A DNA stretch of 29,097 nucleotides from JAFGSZ01 sp964492185. GTDB lineage: Bacteria; Bacteroidota; Bacteroidia; Bacteroidales; UBA10428. The DNA lies in the NCBI GenBank assembly GCA_964492185.1, contig CAZBJH010000029.1, positions 1-29,097 of the forward strand, written 5' to 3'. This document shows, piece by piece, positions 15,633 to 23,214 of the stretch; positions within the stretch are counted from its first letter, which is position 1, and every line of letters begins with the position of its first letter. A program made the position numbers and the translations under genes. Below the pieces are notes generated by a model. That model did not search any database. It was given only the letters and a program-made list of their open reading frames with translations, and was not told the origin of the DNA.

Positions 15633-15751
15633 GTTCACTGTTCACTGTTCACTTTTTATCGATTACCGATCACCGATTACCGAATACCGATCACCGATTA
15701 CCGAATACCGATTACCGATCACCGATCACCGATTACCGTTCACTGTTAATC
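15633..15751 (+). repeat. Heptanucleotide tandem array (17 consecutive 7-bp units)
   Basis: Phase is kept throughout: three GTTCACT, one TTTTATC, eleven units of GATTACC, GATCACC or GAATACC (15661-15737), then GTTCACT and GTTAATC. Variation is confined mainly to the third and fourth positions of the GATTACC-type units. The array runs into the hydrolase gene, whose last codons and stop are read from it. Because 7 is not a multiple of 3, all frames stay open and give spurious ORFs. Confidence 0.9.
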
Positions 15752-17151
15752 CACTCAACCATCAACTCCAGCACATCCTCTGATATAGTCTCTTCAATAT
15801 CAGCATATTCATTAGGCAGGCCTGTTTCGGCATGTTGAAAAAGGTGGTTCAGGTCTTTCAATACCCTGATCTCATAATCTTCAGCCGGAGCTTCCTTAAG
15901 CGCTTTTTTAATCTCCGGGATATTTTGCCCCGGTGCAACCTGCAAATCTTTTTCTCCGTTAAGCACCAAAACCGGGCAGGAAATATCACTTAAAAAAAGA
16001 TAAGGATCAATTACTAAAAATTTCCTGAACCAGGGTGAAAACATGTTTGAGATCTGCATATTGATCATTGTCTTCATGTTCGCATCGATCACGGTATCCT
16101 TAAAATGATCATAAAATACAGCCTCCGCACTATCCTTTGCTACCTGACCATCAGGGTTATTTTTAACTATCTGAAAAAGCTTTTCCCGCAAATGATTTTC
16201 CCTTAGGATATCTTCATGGCTCATTCCGCTTGCTTCCTGAATTAATTTACCCTGATGAAGGATAAGTTCATCCCCGGGCACTCCGGGTGCAGCCAGCAAC
16301 ACGGCAAAATCAACATCCTCTTTGTTTTTCGCTGCAATAATTGATGCAATCAGGCCGCCTTCACTGTGCCCTATAATACCGGTTCTGGTGGTATCTGCCG
16401 AGGAATGATTTTTCAGATAGTGGATTGCCGATTCAGCATCCAACGCCAAATCAAAGGTTGTCGCTGTTGAGAATGCCCCTCCCGATTTTCCTGTACCGCG
16501 ATCGTCATAACGCAACACGACAATATCATGCCGGGTAAGGTAATCAGCAATAACCAGGAAGGTTTTGTGTCCCATGAGTTCCTCATTTCTGTCCTGGGGG
16601 CCTGAACCGGAAACCAGAACAACGGCAGGAAACCGGCCTTCTTTGTCGGGACGTGTTATCGTACCTGAAAGCTGTATATTGGCCAGTGAATTCGTAAAAG
16701 CTATATTTTCTTCAATATATGGATAGGGAGGTCGCGGTTCCTGCGGACGGTTTTGTGTAAAACGGCCTTCCAGCTTATTCAGCTTAAGTGGTAATGAAGT
16801 AACACCCTGAACCCATTTACCGGCAATTGTTCCTTCATTTTCATTTAATCTCCCCGAATACCTGCCCATTATACCCGGAACATCCACAACGACTGAATCA
16901 GGCTCAAAATAAACTAACTCGGCCTGAATGTCTTTAGCTCCCTGGTCCGGACTGTCAAGAGTCACCTGAAGGGAATCTTCATTTATCAGGGTAAAATTAA
17001 GAACAACCCGGAGTTTAATATGGTTTATTTCCAGATTGCCCATCCATGATCCTGCAAGTGATGTATAATGATCCTGCTGCCCATGAACAAATACACTCGA
17101 AATAAACAGGCTAAAAAACAATACAGACAAACGTAAAAATCTTATATTCAT
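15733..17151 (-). CDS. Secreted alpha/beta hydrolase (serine hydrolase)
   Basis: 472 aa. The signal peptide is MNIRFLRLSVLFFSLFISSV..HG. A beta-rich N-terminal domain (about 30-130: LAGSWMGNLEI, GTIAGKWVQG) is followed by an alpha/beta hydrolase fold from about 150. The oxyanion region is VSGSGPQDRNE, the nucleophile S263 is in GHSEGG, the acid is D402 in NGEKD, and the base is H436 in LNHLFQ. An esterase or peptidase-like role in the periplasm is likely; the substrate is unknown. The stop codon TAA (15733-15735) and the last Ser-Glu-Arg codons lie in the 7-bp repeat array, so the original C-terminus may have been altered. It is divergent from the acyl-CoA synthetase gene. Confidence 0.92.
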   Translation of the reverse strand: MNIRFLRLSVLFFSLFISSVFVHGQQDHYTSLAGSWMGNLEINHIKLRVVLNFTLINEDSLQVTLDSPDQGAKDIQAELVYFEPDSVVVDVPGIMGRYSGRLNENEGTIAGKWVQGVTSLPLKLNKLEGRFTQNRPQEPRPPYPYIEENIAFTNSLANIQLSGTITRPDKEGRFPAVVLVSGSGPQDRNEELMGHKTFLVIADYLTRHDIVVLRYDDRGTGKSGGAFSTATTFDLALDAESAIHYLKNHSSADTTRTGIIGHSEGGLIASIIAAKNKEDVDFAVLLAAPGVPGDELILHQGKLIQEASGMSHEDILRENHLREKLFQIVKNNPDGQVAKDSAEAVFYDHFKDTVIDANMKTMINMQISNMFSPWFRKFLVIDPYLFLSDISCPVLVLNGEKDLQVAPGQNIPEIKKALKEAPAEDYEIRVLKDLNHLFQHAETGLPNEYADIEETISEDVLELMVEWINSER

Positions 17152-17181
17152 GATACTACAAATAAAAGTAAATATTAAAAA

Positions 17182-17211
17182 TTTGTTCGAATATTTATTT
17201 TTTTATCTTTG
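17182..17211 (+). promoter_or_regulatory. Bacteroidota-type promoter for the acyl-CoA synthetase
   Basis: TTTG (17182-17185), 18 bp and TATCTTTG (17204-17211) match the TTTG/TAnnTTTG consensus with slightly short spacing. The expected start of transcription (about 17217) is almost at ATG 17220, which favours ATG 17238 as the translation start. Confidence 0.55.
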
Positions 17212-17237
17212 AGTGGTTTATGAAAAGATATTTCGCG

Positions 17238-19082
17238 ATGAAAATAACCAGAACTTTCGACATTCTAACCAATTACCTGGAAAAATATCCTGATAAAGAA
17301 GATGCCCTTGTTGCAAAGGAACAGGGTATCTGGGTTAAGTATTCCGCCAAACAATATGTTGAAACAGCCCGTTTTATCAGCTACGGCTTGCTGGCTATGG
17401 GACTCGAAAAAGGCGATAAAATAGCTACCATATCCAATAACCGTCCCGAATGGAATTTTATGGATATGGGTATGAGCCGGACAGGTATTGTTAATGTGCC
17501 GATCTACCCAACCATCAGCAAGGAGGACTATGCCTATATCCTGAAACATGCCGAACCGCGTCTGATAATTGTTTCAGACAAACTCCTCTATCAAAAGATA
17601 GAACACGTGGCAGAAAATAGTAAGGAGATAGTCGGTATCTACTCTTTTAATGATATTGAAGGAGTTAAAAACTGCAAAGAGATATTGGATCTGGGAATTA
17701 AGAACGCTGACAAATACCGGGATGAGGTGCAAAAGATAAGTGACAGTATTAACCCTGATGATATGGTGACACTGATATATACATCAGGGACCACAGGAAA
17801 TCCAAAAGGTGTTATGCTGTCGCATAATAATATCGTAACCAACTTTAAAGCAGCCGGTAATATTCATCCCTATGACAGCCGGCACCGGACGCTGAGCTTC
17901 CTTCCACTTTGCCATGTGTTTGAACGTATGGTTAATTATCATTTTCAATCTGCCGGTATCAGTATCTTTTATGCTGAAAACATGGGTACCATTGCTGACA
18001 ACCTCAGGGAAGTCAAGCCCCAGGTGTTTATTTCAGTACCCCGGCTTATAGAACGCGTTTACGACAAGATCATTCAGACAGGGAAAGACCTGAGAGGAAT
18101 CAAAAAATCCATCTTTTTCTGGGCTGTGAATCTGGGATTAAAATACGATTATGTAAAGAAAAGGGGTTGGTGGTACCGTTTTCGCCTGAAGATCGCCCGA
18201 AAGCTTGTTTTCGAAAAATGGCAGGCAGCCCTGGGAGGTGAAACAGGCCTTATAATTGTTGGTGGAGCTGCCTTGCAGCCGAGGTTATCACGGGTTTTCG
18301 GTGCAGCCGGTATCCCGGTGCTTGAAGGTTACGGCCTGACAGAGTCTTCACCGGTAATAGCTACAAATAATATTGTTACCAATGAAATCAGGGTAGGAAC
18401 CGTAGGGTCGGCTTTTGAAGGAGTGAAAATAAAAATAGCTGATGACGGTGAAATTTTATGTAAAGGCCCTAATGTAATGCTGGGGTATTACAAAGAACCG
18501 GAATTTACCAAAGAAGTGATCGATAATGACGGCTGGCTGCATACCGGTGATATTGGTGAAATGATCGATGGAAAATACCTGAGGATCACTGACAGAAAAA
18601 AAGAAATGTTCAAATTATCCAGCGGTAAATATATCGCACCCCAGGTTATCGAAAATTTGTTTAAAGAATCATTCTTTATCGAACAGATAATGGTGGTTGG
18701 CGAAAATCAGAAATTTGCCAGTGCCCTTATATCTCCTAATTTTCAGTTTTTACATAACTGGTGTTCGATGCATGATGTCAAATACAGGGATAATCCTGAA
18801 CTGATCAAAAATCCAAAAGTAATCAACCGTTACCAGCGTGAGGTAAATCAGATCAACAAAAAACTTGGGCAAACGGAACATATCAAGCGGTTCAGGCTTG
18901 TTCATGAAGAGTGGACCCCGCATTCGGGTGAGCTATCCCCCACCCTGAAACTAAAACGAAGGTTCCTTTACGACAAATACAGTGACCTGCTGGATGATAT
19001 ATTTTCACTGAACAGCAATGGAAACCATAATAACCATAATGGGAATCGTAAAAAGAACAGGGGAAGGAAAAGGAGAGAGTGA
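17238..19082 (+). CDS. Long-chain fatty acid--CoA ligase (AMP-forming)
   Basis: 614 aa from ATG 17238; the frame also opens at ATG 17220. It activates fatty acids via an acyl-adenylate to acyl-CoA. Motifs in 17220 numbering: YTSGTTGNPKG (187-197) P-loop, EGYGLTESSP (369-378), GWLHTGDIG (438-446), and DRKKEMFKLSSGK (458-470) with the C-terminal domain hinge. The FLPLCHVFER segment and length fit the FadD15-like long-chain group. The last about 25 residues are an unusual Asn/His/Gly-rich then strongly basic tail (NHNNHNGNRKKNRGRKRRE), which is not part of the enzyme fold and may bind membrane or nucleic acid. It is convergent with the symporter gene, 35 bp away. Confidence 0.94.
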   Translation: MKITRTFDILTNYLEKYPDKEDALVAKEQGIWVKYSAKQYVETARFISYGLLAMGLEKGDKIATISNNRPEWNFMDMGMSRTGIVNVPIYPTISKEDYAYILKHAEPRLIIVSDKLLYQKIEHVAENSKEIVGIYSFNDIEGVKNCKEILDLGIKNADKYRDEVQKISDSINPDDMVTLIYTSGTTGNPKGVMLSHNNIVTNFKAAGNIHPYDSRHRTLSFLPLCHVFERMVNYHFQSAGISIFYAENMGTIADNLREVKPQVFISVPRLIERVYDKIIQTGKDLRGIKKSIFFWAVNLGLKYDYVKKRGWWYRFRLKIARKLVFEKWQAALGGETGLIIVGGAALQPRLSRVFGAAGIPVLEGYGLTESSPVIATNNIVTNEIRVGTVGSAFEGVKIKIADDGEILCKGPNVMLGYYKEPEFTKEVIDNDGWLHTGDIGEMIDGKYLRITDRKKEMFKLSSGKYIAPQVIENLFKESFFIEQIMVVGENQKFASALISPNFQFLHNWCSMHDVKYRDNPELIKNPKVINRYQREVNQINKKLGQTEHIKRFRLVHEEWTPHSGELSPTLKLKRRFLYDKYSDLLDDIFSLNSNGNHNNHNGNRKKNRGRKRRE

Positions 19083-19117
19083 TATAAATAGTTAAGGGTG
19101 AACATAACCGTGAAACC

Positions 19118-20578
19118 TCACAATCTTACATGTCTTCCACGTGAGGTAATGATCACGAGGCCGAGAAAAGTCAGCAGTCCGTTCAGAATAAGTATCTCGA
19201 AACCGAATTTGTACCCTCCTAACCATGTAACGGAGTTTTTATCGATCACATAACAAATAAGCGGAGAAAGAACAGCGATCAGGGGTACCCATTTATCCTT
19301 AATATTCCACCTGGTAAACAGACCGAATGCAAATAATCCCAGGAGAGGTCCGTATGTATAGCCGGCAGCATCGAACAGGGCACTGATTACATTTTGGTTA
19401 TTTATCTTGTTAAATATCAGGATAACGATCATTAACACTGCAGAAATAAAAACATGAACGATCATTCGCAGTCTCTTAAGCTTTCTCTCCGGCATATTGC
19501 CGGCATTCAGGATATCCACTGTAAATGATGTGGTCAGGGCTGTAAGAGCCGAATCTGCGCTTGAATATGCCGCGGCTATCAATCCCAGAATAAAAAATAC
19601 CCCGATAACAGCAGGTAAATAACCCTGGGTGGCAAGAAGAGGATAAAGGTCATCGGTCTGTTCAGGAACGGGAATACCTGTTCGCGCTGCAAAAATAAAC
19701 AACAGGGAACCCAGGGTAAGAAATAGCAGGATAACCGGCACAAGGACAAGGCTAAACCAATACATGTTCTTTTTGGCATCCTTAATATTTCTACAGCTCA
19801 GATTTTTCTGCATCATATCCTGATCAAGCCCGGTCATCACAATGGTAATAAAAGCACCGCTCAGAAACTGTTTAAAAAAATGATTCTTACTGTTCCAGTC
19901 ATCAAAAAAGAAGATCTTTGAATATCCGCTTTCAGTAACCTGACCTATCATCTCACCAAAATCCCATGACAATTCCCTGCTAATATATATAACGGTCATT
20001 ATTACTGATAACAGGATAAATAAAGTTTGCAGAGTATCTGTCCAGATAATGGTTTTAATGCCTCCCCTGAAAGTGTATAACCAGATCAGTATTATGGTTA
20101 CAAGTACGGTAAGAAAAAAAGGTACTCCGTAAGAATTAAAAATAGTGATCTGTAATACATTGGCCACAAGGAACAAACGAAAGGATGCACCGATGATGCG
20201 GGAAATCAGAAAAAAAACTGAACCGGTCTTGTAGGAATACCTGCCAAAACGAAAATCAAGGTATGTATATATAGAGGTTAGTTTCAACCGGTAATACATT
20301 GGCATTAAAATATTGGCTATCACCAGGTAACCAACCAAATATCCCAGTACCATCTGCATATAGGAAAAACTGCTTGTACCCACCCAGCCGGGAACGGATA
20401 TGAATGTAACACCCGAAAGGGTAGCACCGACCATACCAAAGGCAACTATATACCATGGTGATCGCCGGTTGCCAAGAAAGAAACCCATGTTGCCGGCATG
20501 CTTTCCGGTAAATATGGATATCACCAGCAAAACGGCAAAATAACCCAGTACAATTCCTAATATCAGTGTGGGACTCAT
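19118..20578 (-). CDS. Sodium:solute symporter (SSS family)
   Basis: 486 aa with about 13 hydrophobic segments. It opens with FFLGNRRSPWYIVAFGMVGA, where SSS transporters have the discontinuous first core helix. It also has TGLDQDMMQKNLSCRNIKDAKK in the middle and AAYSSADSALTALTTS around the sodium-site serines of core helix 8. It should drive uptake of a small solute with Na+; the substrate cannot be inferred. The start ATG 20578 is 32 bp from repeat B2, which separates it from the divergent recR. Confidence 0.92.
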   Translation of the reverse strand: MSPTLILGIVLGYFAVLLVISIFTGKHAGNMGFFLGNRRSPWYIVAFGMVGATLSGVTFISVPGWVGTSSFSYMQMVLGYLVGYLVIANILMPMYYRLKLTSIYTYLDFRFGRYSYKTGSVFFLISRIIGASFRLFLVANVLQITIFNSYGVPFFLTVLVTIILIWLYTFRGGIKTIIWTDTLQTLFILLSVIMTVIYISRELSWDFGEMIGQVTESGYSKIFFFDDWNSKNHFFKQFLSGAFITIVMTGLDQDMMQKNLSCRNIKDAKKNMYWFSLVLVPVILLFLTLGSLLFIFAARTGIPVPEQTDDLYPLLATQGYLPAVIGVFFILGLIAAAYSSADSALTALTTSFTVDILNAGNMPERKLKRLRMIVHVFISAVLMIVILIFNKINNQNVISALFDAAGYTYGPLLGLFAFGLFTRWNIKDKWVPLIAVLSPLICYVIDKNSVTWLGGYKFGFEILILNGLLTFLGLVIITSRGRHVRL

Positions 20579-20610
20579 TGAAATGAAAAAAACAGGTATA
20601 AAAAAAATAT

Positions 20611-20787
20611 TTAATTAGTGTCTGTCCATAAAGTCCCATTTGCAGCGTTACGCTTGTCCGAAAATTGCTCATTTACAACTGGTAAACTCCGCGTTTTCGG
20701 ACCGCGTAAGCCTTGCAAATGGAACCTTCTGAACAGACACATGTTCGGTTAAACATTTTGACTACTTTATAGACGAATTCTAATTAC
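20611..20787 (-). repeat. Small inverted-repeat element, subfamily B, copy 2 (177 bp)
   Basis: It runs from TTAATTAG (20611) to CTAATTAC (20780-20787), the same length as copy 1 and in reverse orientation. The inner stem is GTCCGAAAA (20656-20664) with TTTTCGGAC (20694-20702). Copy 1 has GTCCGGAAA with TTTCCGGAC, so both sides changed together. The loop sequence differs while the TTTAC/GTAAA stem is kept. It lies in the symporter-recR divergent promoter region. Confidence 0.8.
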
Positions 20788-20831
20788 CGGTTCAAAGATA
20801 ATCAAATGATGATATTCTTATCCAAAAATCG

Positions 20832-20839
20832 TAATTTTG
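20832..20839 (+). promoter_or_regulatory. -7 promoter box for recR
   Basis: TAATTTTG matches TAnnTTTG; no clear TTTG lies 19-20 bp upstream. It overlaps the TTG at 20837 that would extend recR, arguing for ATG 20864 as the start. AAAGGA 8-12 bp before that ATG is an unusually good ribosome-binding site for this genome. Confidence 0.5.
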
Positions 20840-20863
20840 CAAACTATCGAAAGGACTTGCAAC

Positions 20864-21493
20864 ATGAGTTATTCAAGCTTTCCTTCCAGATTGCTGGAAA
20901 ACGCCGTGACAGAATTTACGAAGTTACCGGGTATCGGGGAAAAAACCGCACTCCGCCTTGTATTGCACCTGCTTCGACAGAACAATGAAGAAGCAATTGC
21001 ATTTGGCCGGTCAATCATTAAATTACGTGAAGAAGTACGGTATTGCAGAATTTGCCGGAATATTTCCGACAGTGAGGTATGTGACATTTGCAGCGATAAT
21101 AAACGCGATCATTCAACCATCTGTGTAGTTGAAAATATCCGTGATGTCATGTCTATTGAACATACCCTTCAATATAAAGGAGTATATCATGTCCTCGGGG
21201 GGATAATCTCACCCATGGATGGCATCGGGCCTGCTGACCTGACTATCAATCAGCTTGAAGAGCGCCTTAAAAATAATGATATTTCGGAGATAATACTTGC
21301 ACTCAGCACTACCATGGAAGGTGATACAACAAATTTTTATCTGTTCCGGAAATTCAAAGACCTTGATATCAAAATTACCACCCTTGCCAGGGGAGTTTCT
21401 TTTGGAGATGAACTCGAATATGCTGATGAAATAACCCTTGGCCGCTCAATCATCAACCGCACACCTTTTGATGGTACTTTTTCAGGAAAATAA
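20864..21493 (+). CDS. recR: Recombination protein RecR
   Basis: 209 aa, normal RecR length. It acts with RecF/RecO to load RecA at gaps. The helix-hairpin-helix is FTKLPGIGEKTALRLVLHLL. The C4 zinc finger is C(R)IC..C..C, visible as YCRICRNISDSEVCDICSD. The Toprim domain contains CVVENIRDVMSIE and YHVLGGIISPMDGIGP, and the Walker-B-like ARGVSFGDELEYAD is near the end. The start ATG 20864 is chosen over TTG 20837 because of the promoter box and the AAAGGA upstream. Confidence 0.97.
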   Translation: MSYSSFPSRLLENAVTEFTKLPGIGEKTALRLVLHLLRQNNEEAIAFGRSIIKLREEVRYCRICRNISDSEVCDICSDNKRDHSTICVVENIRDVMSIEHTLQYKGVYHVLGGIISPMDGIGPADLTINQLEERLKNNDISEIILALSTTMEGDTTNFYLFRKFKDLDIKITTLARGVSFGDELEYADEITLGRSIINRTPFDGTFSGK

Positions 21494-21543
21494 CCTGGGT
21501 GATCAGGAAAGGTTATTATATAGAATAATATTGTGTTTATATT

Positions 21544-21738
21544 GCCTCCCGCTGGTCCCTTCCATTTGAAATGAATAATTATCTTTTCAATAGCATCAGA
21601 AACAGCTTCAGGTGATGATGGCTCGGGTGTTATAATTCGTTTCCTGGACTTGATCAGCTTGCCCTTTTTAGTGTTCACGGGAGCCCCCTTAATTCCGGAC
21701 GCACCAATATCAATACCCAATTTTTTTTTAAATTTCAT
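21544..21738 (-). pseudogene. Truncated polyphosphate glucokinase/ROK-like gene (N-terminal fragment)
   Basis: From ATG 21738 the protein begins MKFKKKLGIDIGASGIKGAP, the phosphate-binding loop of ROK/PPGK sugar kinases. It continues with TPEPSSPEAVSDAI and HFKWKGPAGG, matching the polyphosphate glucokinase N-terminus. Similarity stops at about residue 65 of a roughly 250-aa family. The frame then runs on into the antisense of recR with no kinase motifs. It lacks the catalytic Asp region and most of the fold, so it is almost certainly non-functional. The gene body was probably lost by a deletion next to recR. The gap 21739-21947 holds nothing else recognisable. Confidence 0.8.
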
Positions 21739-21947
21739 TCGTTTAATGTAATTTTAACAGATTTACAGTGTTTTTTTTCATATTGTGGAAAGATTATGCA
21801 ACATAATCATACTCAATTGCATATTTTTCTTTAAACTTGAAAAATTAATTATCAGGCAAATAATTTGAATCAAACAGAATAACAAACATAAAGATAATAC
21901 AATAACGCTCAACACTAAACTACTGTCAGACAAAAACTCATATTCAG

Positions 21948-23198
21948 ATGAATAAATATATCATTCAATTGCTGGCTTCAAACAACAGGGTTATTATTCC
22001 CGATTTCGGGGCATTCATTGTAAAACAAAAGAATCCGAAGATAATTGTATTCAATGAATTCCTACGCTATAATGACGGTTTGTTGATAGATCATTTGGCA
22101 AAGGAAGAGAATATTGATAAAGAGCTGGCGAAAAAAAGGATCAGTGATTATGTTGATCGTATAGGAGATACCTTCGGGAATAAACAAGCATTTAATATTG
22201 AGGGGCTTGGTTCACTGGTTAAAGAAGAAACCGGTAAAATAAGCTTCGTTGGGAAAGGCGATACACCGGAAGTTAGGAATGATAAAGAATCCAAATCCGA
22301 AAAACCTGCTCCAAACACCCGGGCTTCCGAAAAGCAGGTATCCGGTGCTGCTAAAACATCCCGGCAGGAACCGGCAAAAACAGACGCCACTTCAAAAGAA
22401 GCAGAAAAGAAAGAAACTAAAAAAGAACCGGAAAAGCCTGAGGTAAAAGCAGATAAAGAAGAAAAGACAGATAAAGGACCTGCCGGAAAAGAAGAACAGA
22501 AAGAACTTCCCAAACAAAAAACTGTTCACGAAAACATTAAATCTGCACATGCCACTCCTCTTGAATCAAAGCAAAAATTCACAGGTTCGCAGCACCGGAA
22601 AGATACTCCTCCACCCATGGAAAAGCGGCCTCAACCAGTTTATAATTACAATACCCGTGAGGAAAAACGAAAAAGAAATCATGTTCAGATAATCATATGG
22701 ATCATATTGATACTCCTTGTCAACGGGGCCATTATCGCATGGTTCTTTTTTAATGATGAAATATCGGGCCTTATTGGAAAAAACAGGGATAAAACTCCTG
22801 TTGAAATTGTTTCCGGTGAAGAAGAAGGCCTTACAAGGGAAACGGACGATGGATCTGATATGGGTCCGTCTGAAGAACAATCTGACGGTGAAAATGCCAC
22901 TGCAGAAATCAGGGATAATGAATTAGCTCAACAACAGGAACAGGACCCGCAAATGCCGCAACCCCTGAATGCCAGGAACAAATATTATATCGTAGCCGGT
23001 TGTTTCAGCGATGAGCTGAACGCGGATAACCTTGTTGGCGAATTACGCCAGCAGGGATTCAATGCCGAAAAATTCGGCAAGATCGGTGAACTGCATGCTG
23101 TATCTTACGAATCCTTCACCAGCAGGTCAAAAGCCATACGGGAACTGGAAAACATCAGGGATAATGTACAGTCTGATGCCTGGCTTAAGTACCAGTAG
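21948..23198 (+). CDS. HU-CCDC81-like and SPOR domain protein (envelope/peptidoglycan binding)
   Basis: 416 aa. The N-terminal about 100 residues (MNKYIIQLLASNNRVIIPDF, EFLRYNDGLLIDHLA, FNIEGLGSLVKEE) match the tandem CCDC81-like HU domains of Bacteroidota. Residues 105-245 are a charged, low-complexity Lys/Glu/Pro linker. A membrane helix follows at about 246-268 (VQIIIWIILILLVNGAIIAW), then an acidic linker, then a SPOR domain at about 344-416 (KYYIVAGCFSDELNADNLV), which binds denuded glycan at division sites. It is probably cytoplasm-in, periplasm-out, linking an inner HU-like module to the septal wall. It overlaps no neighbour and converges with the acylase gene 16 bp away. Confidence 0.9.
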   Translation: MNKYIIQLLASNNRVIIPDFGAFIVKQKNPKIIVFNEFLRYNDGLLIDHLAKEENIDKELAKKRISDYVDRIGDTFGNKQAFNIEGLGSLVKEETGKISFVGKGDTPEVRNDKESKSEKPAPNTRASEKQVSGAAKTSRQEPAKTDATSKEAEKKETKKEPEKPEVKADKEEKTDKGPAGKEEQKELPKQKTVHENIKSAHATPLESKQKFTGSQHRKDTPPPMEKRPQPVYNYNTREEKRKRNHVQIIIWIILILLVNGAIIAWFFFNDEISGLIGKNRDKTPVEIVSGEEEGLTRETDDGSDMGPSEEQSDGENATAEIRDNELAQQQEQDPQMPQPLNARNKYYIVAGCFSDELNADNLVGELRQQGFNAEKFGKIGELHAVSYESFTSRSKAIRELENIRDNVQSDAWLKYQ

Positions 23199-23214
23199 TA
23201 AAGTGAACCCGGTA

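Noticed and set aside
15633..15751. CRISPR array
   Set aside because: Units are 7 bp with no spacers and no cas genes in the window.
15532..15838. Three overlapping plus-strand ORFs with repeated ITDYRSP/ITEYR peptides
   Set aside because: They are readings of the 7-bp tandem array in different frames and of the hydrolase antisense, with no start signals or family match.
20837..20863. N-terminal extension of RecR from TTG 20837
   Set aside because: The TTG is part of the TAATTTTG promoter box; ATG 20864 has AAAGGA upstream and gives normal RecR length.
21337..21543. Full 133-aa minus-strand protein extending from the kinase fragment
   Set aside because: Beyond residue 65 the frame is mostly the antisense of recR and shows no kinase motif.
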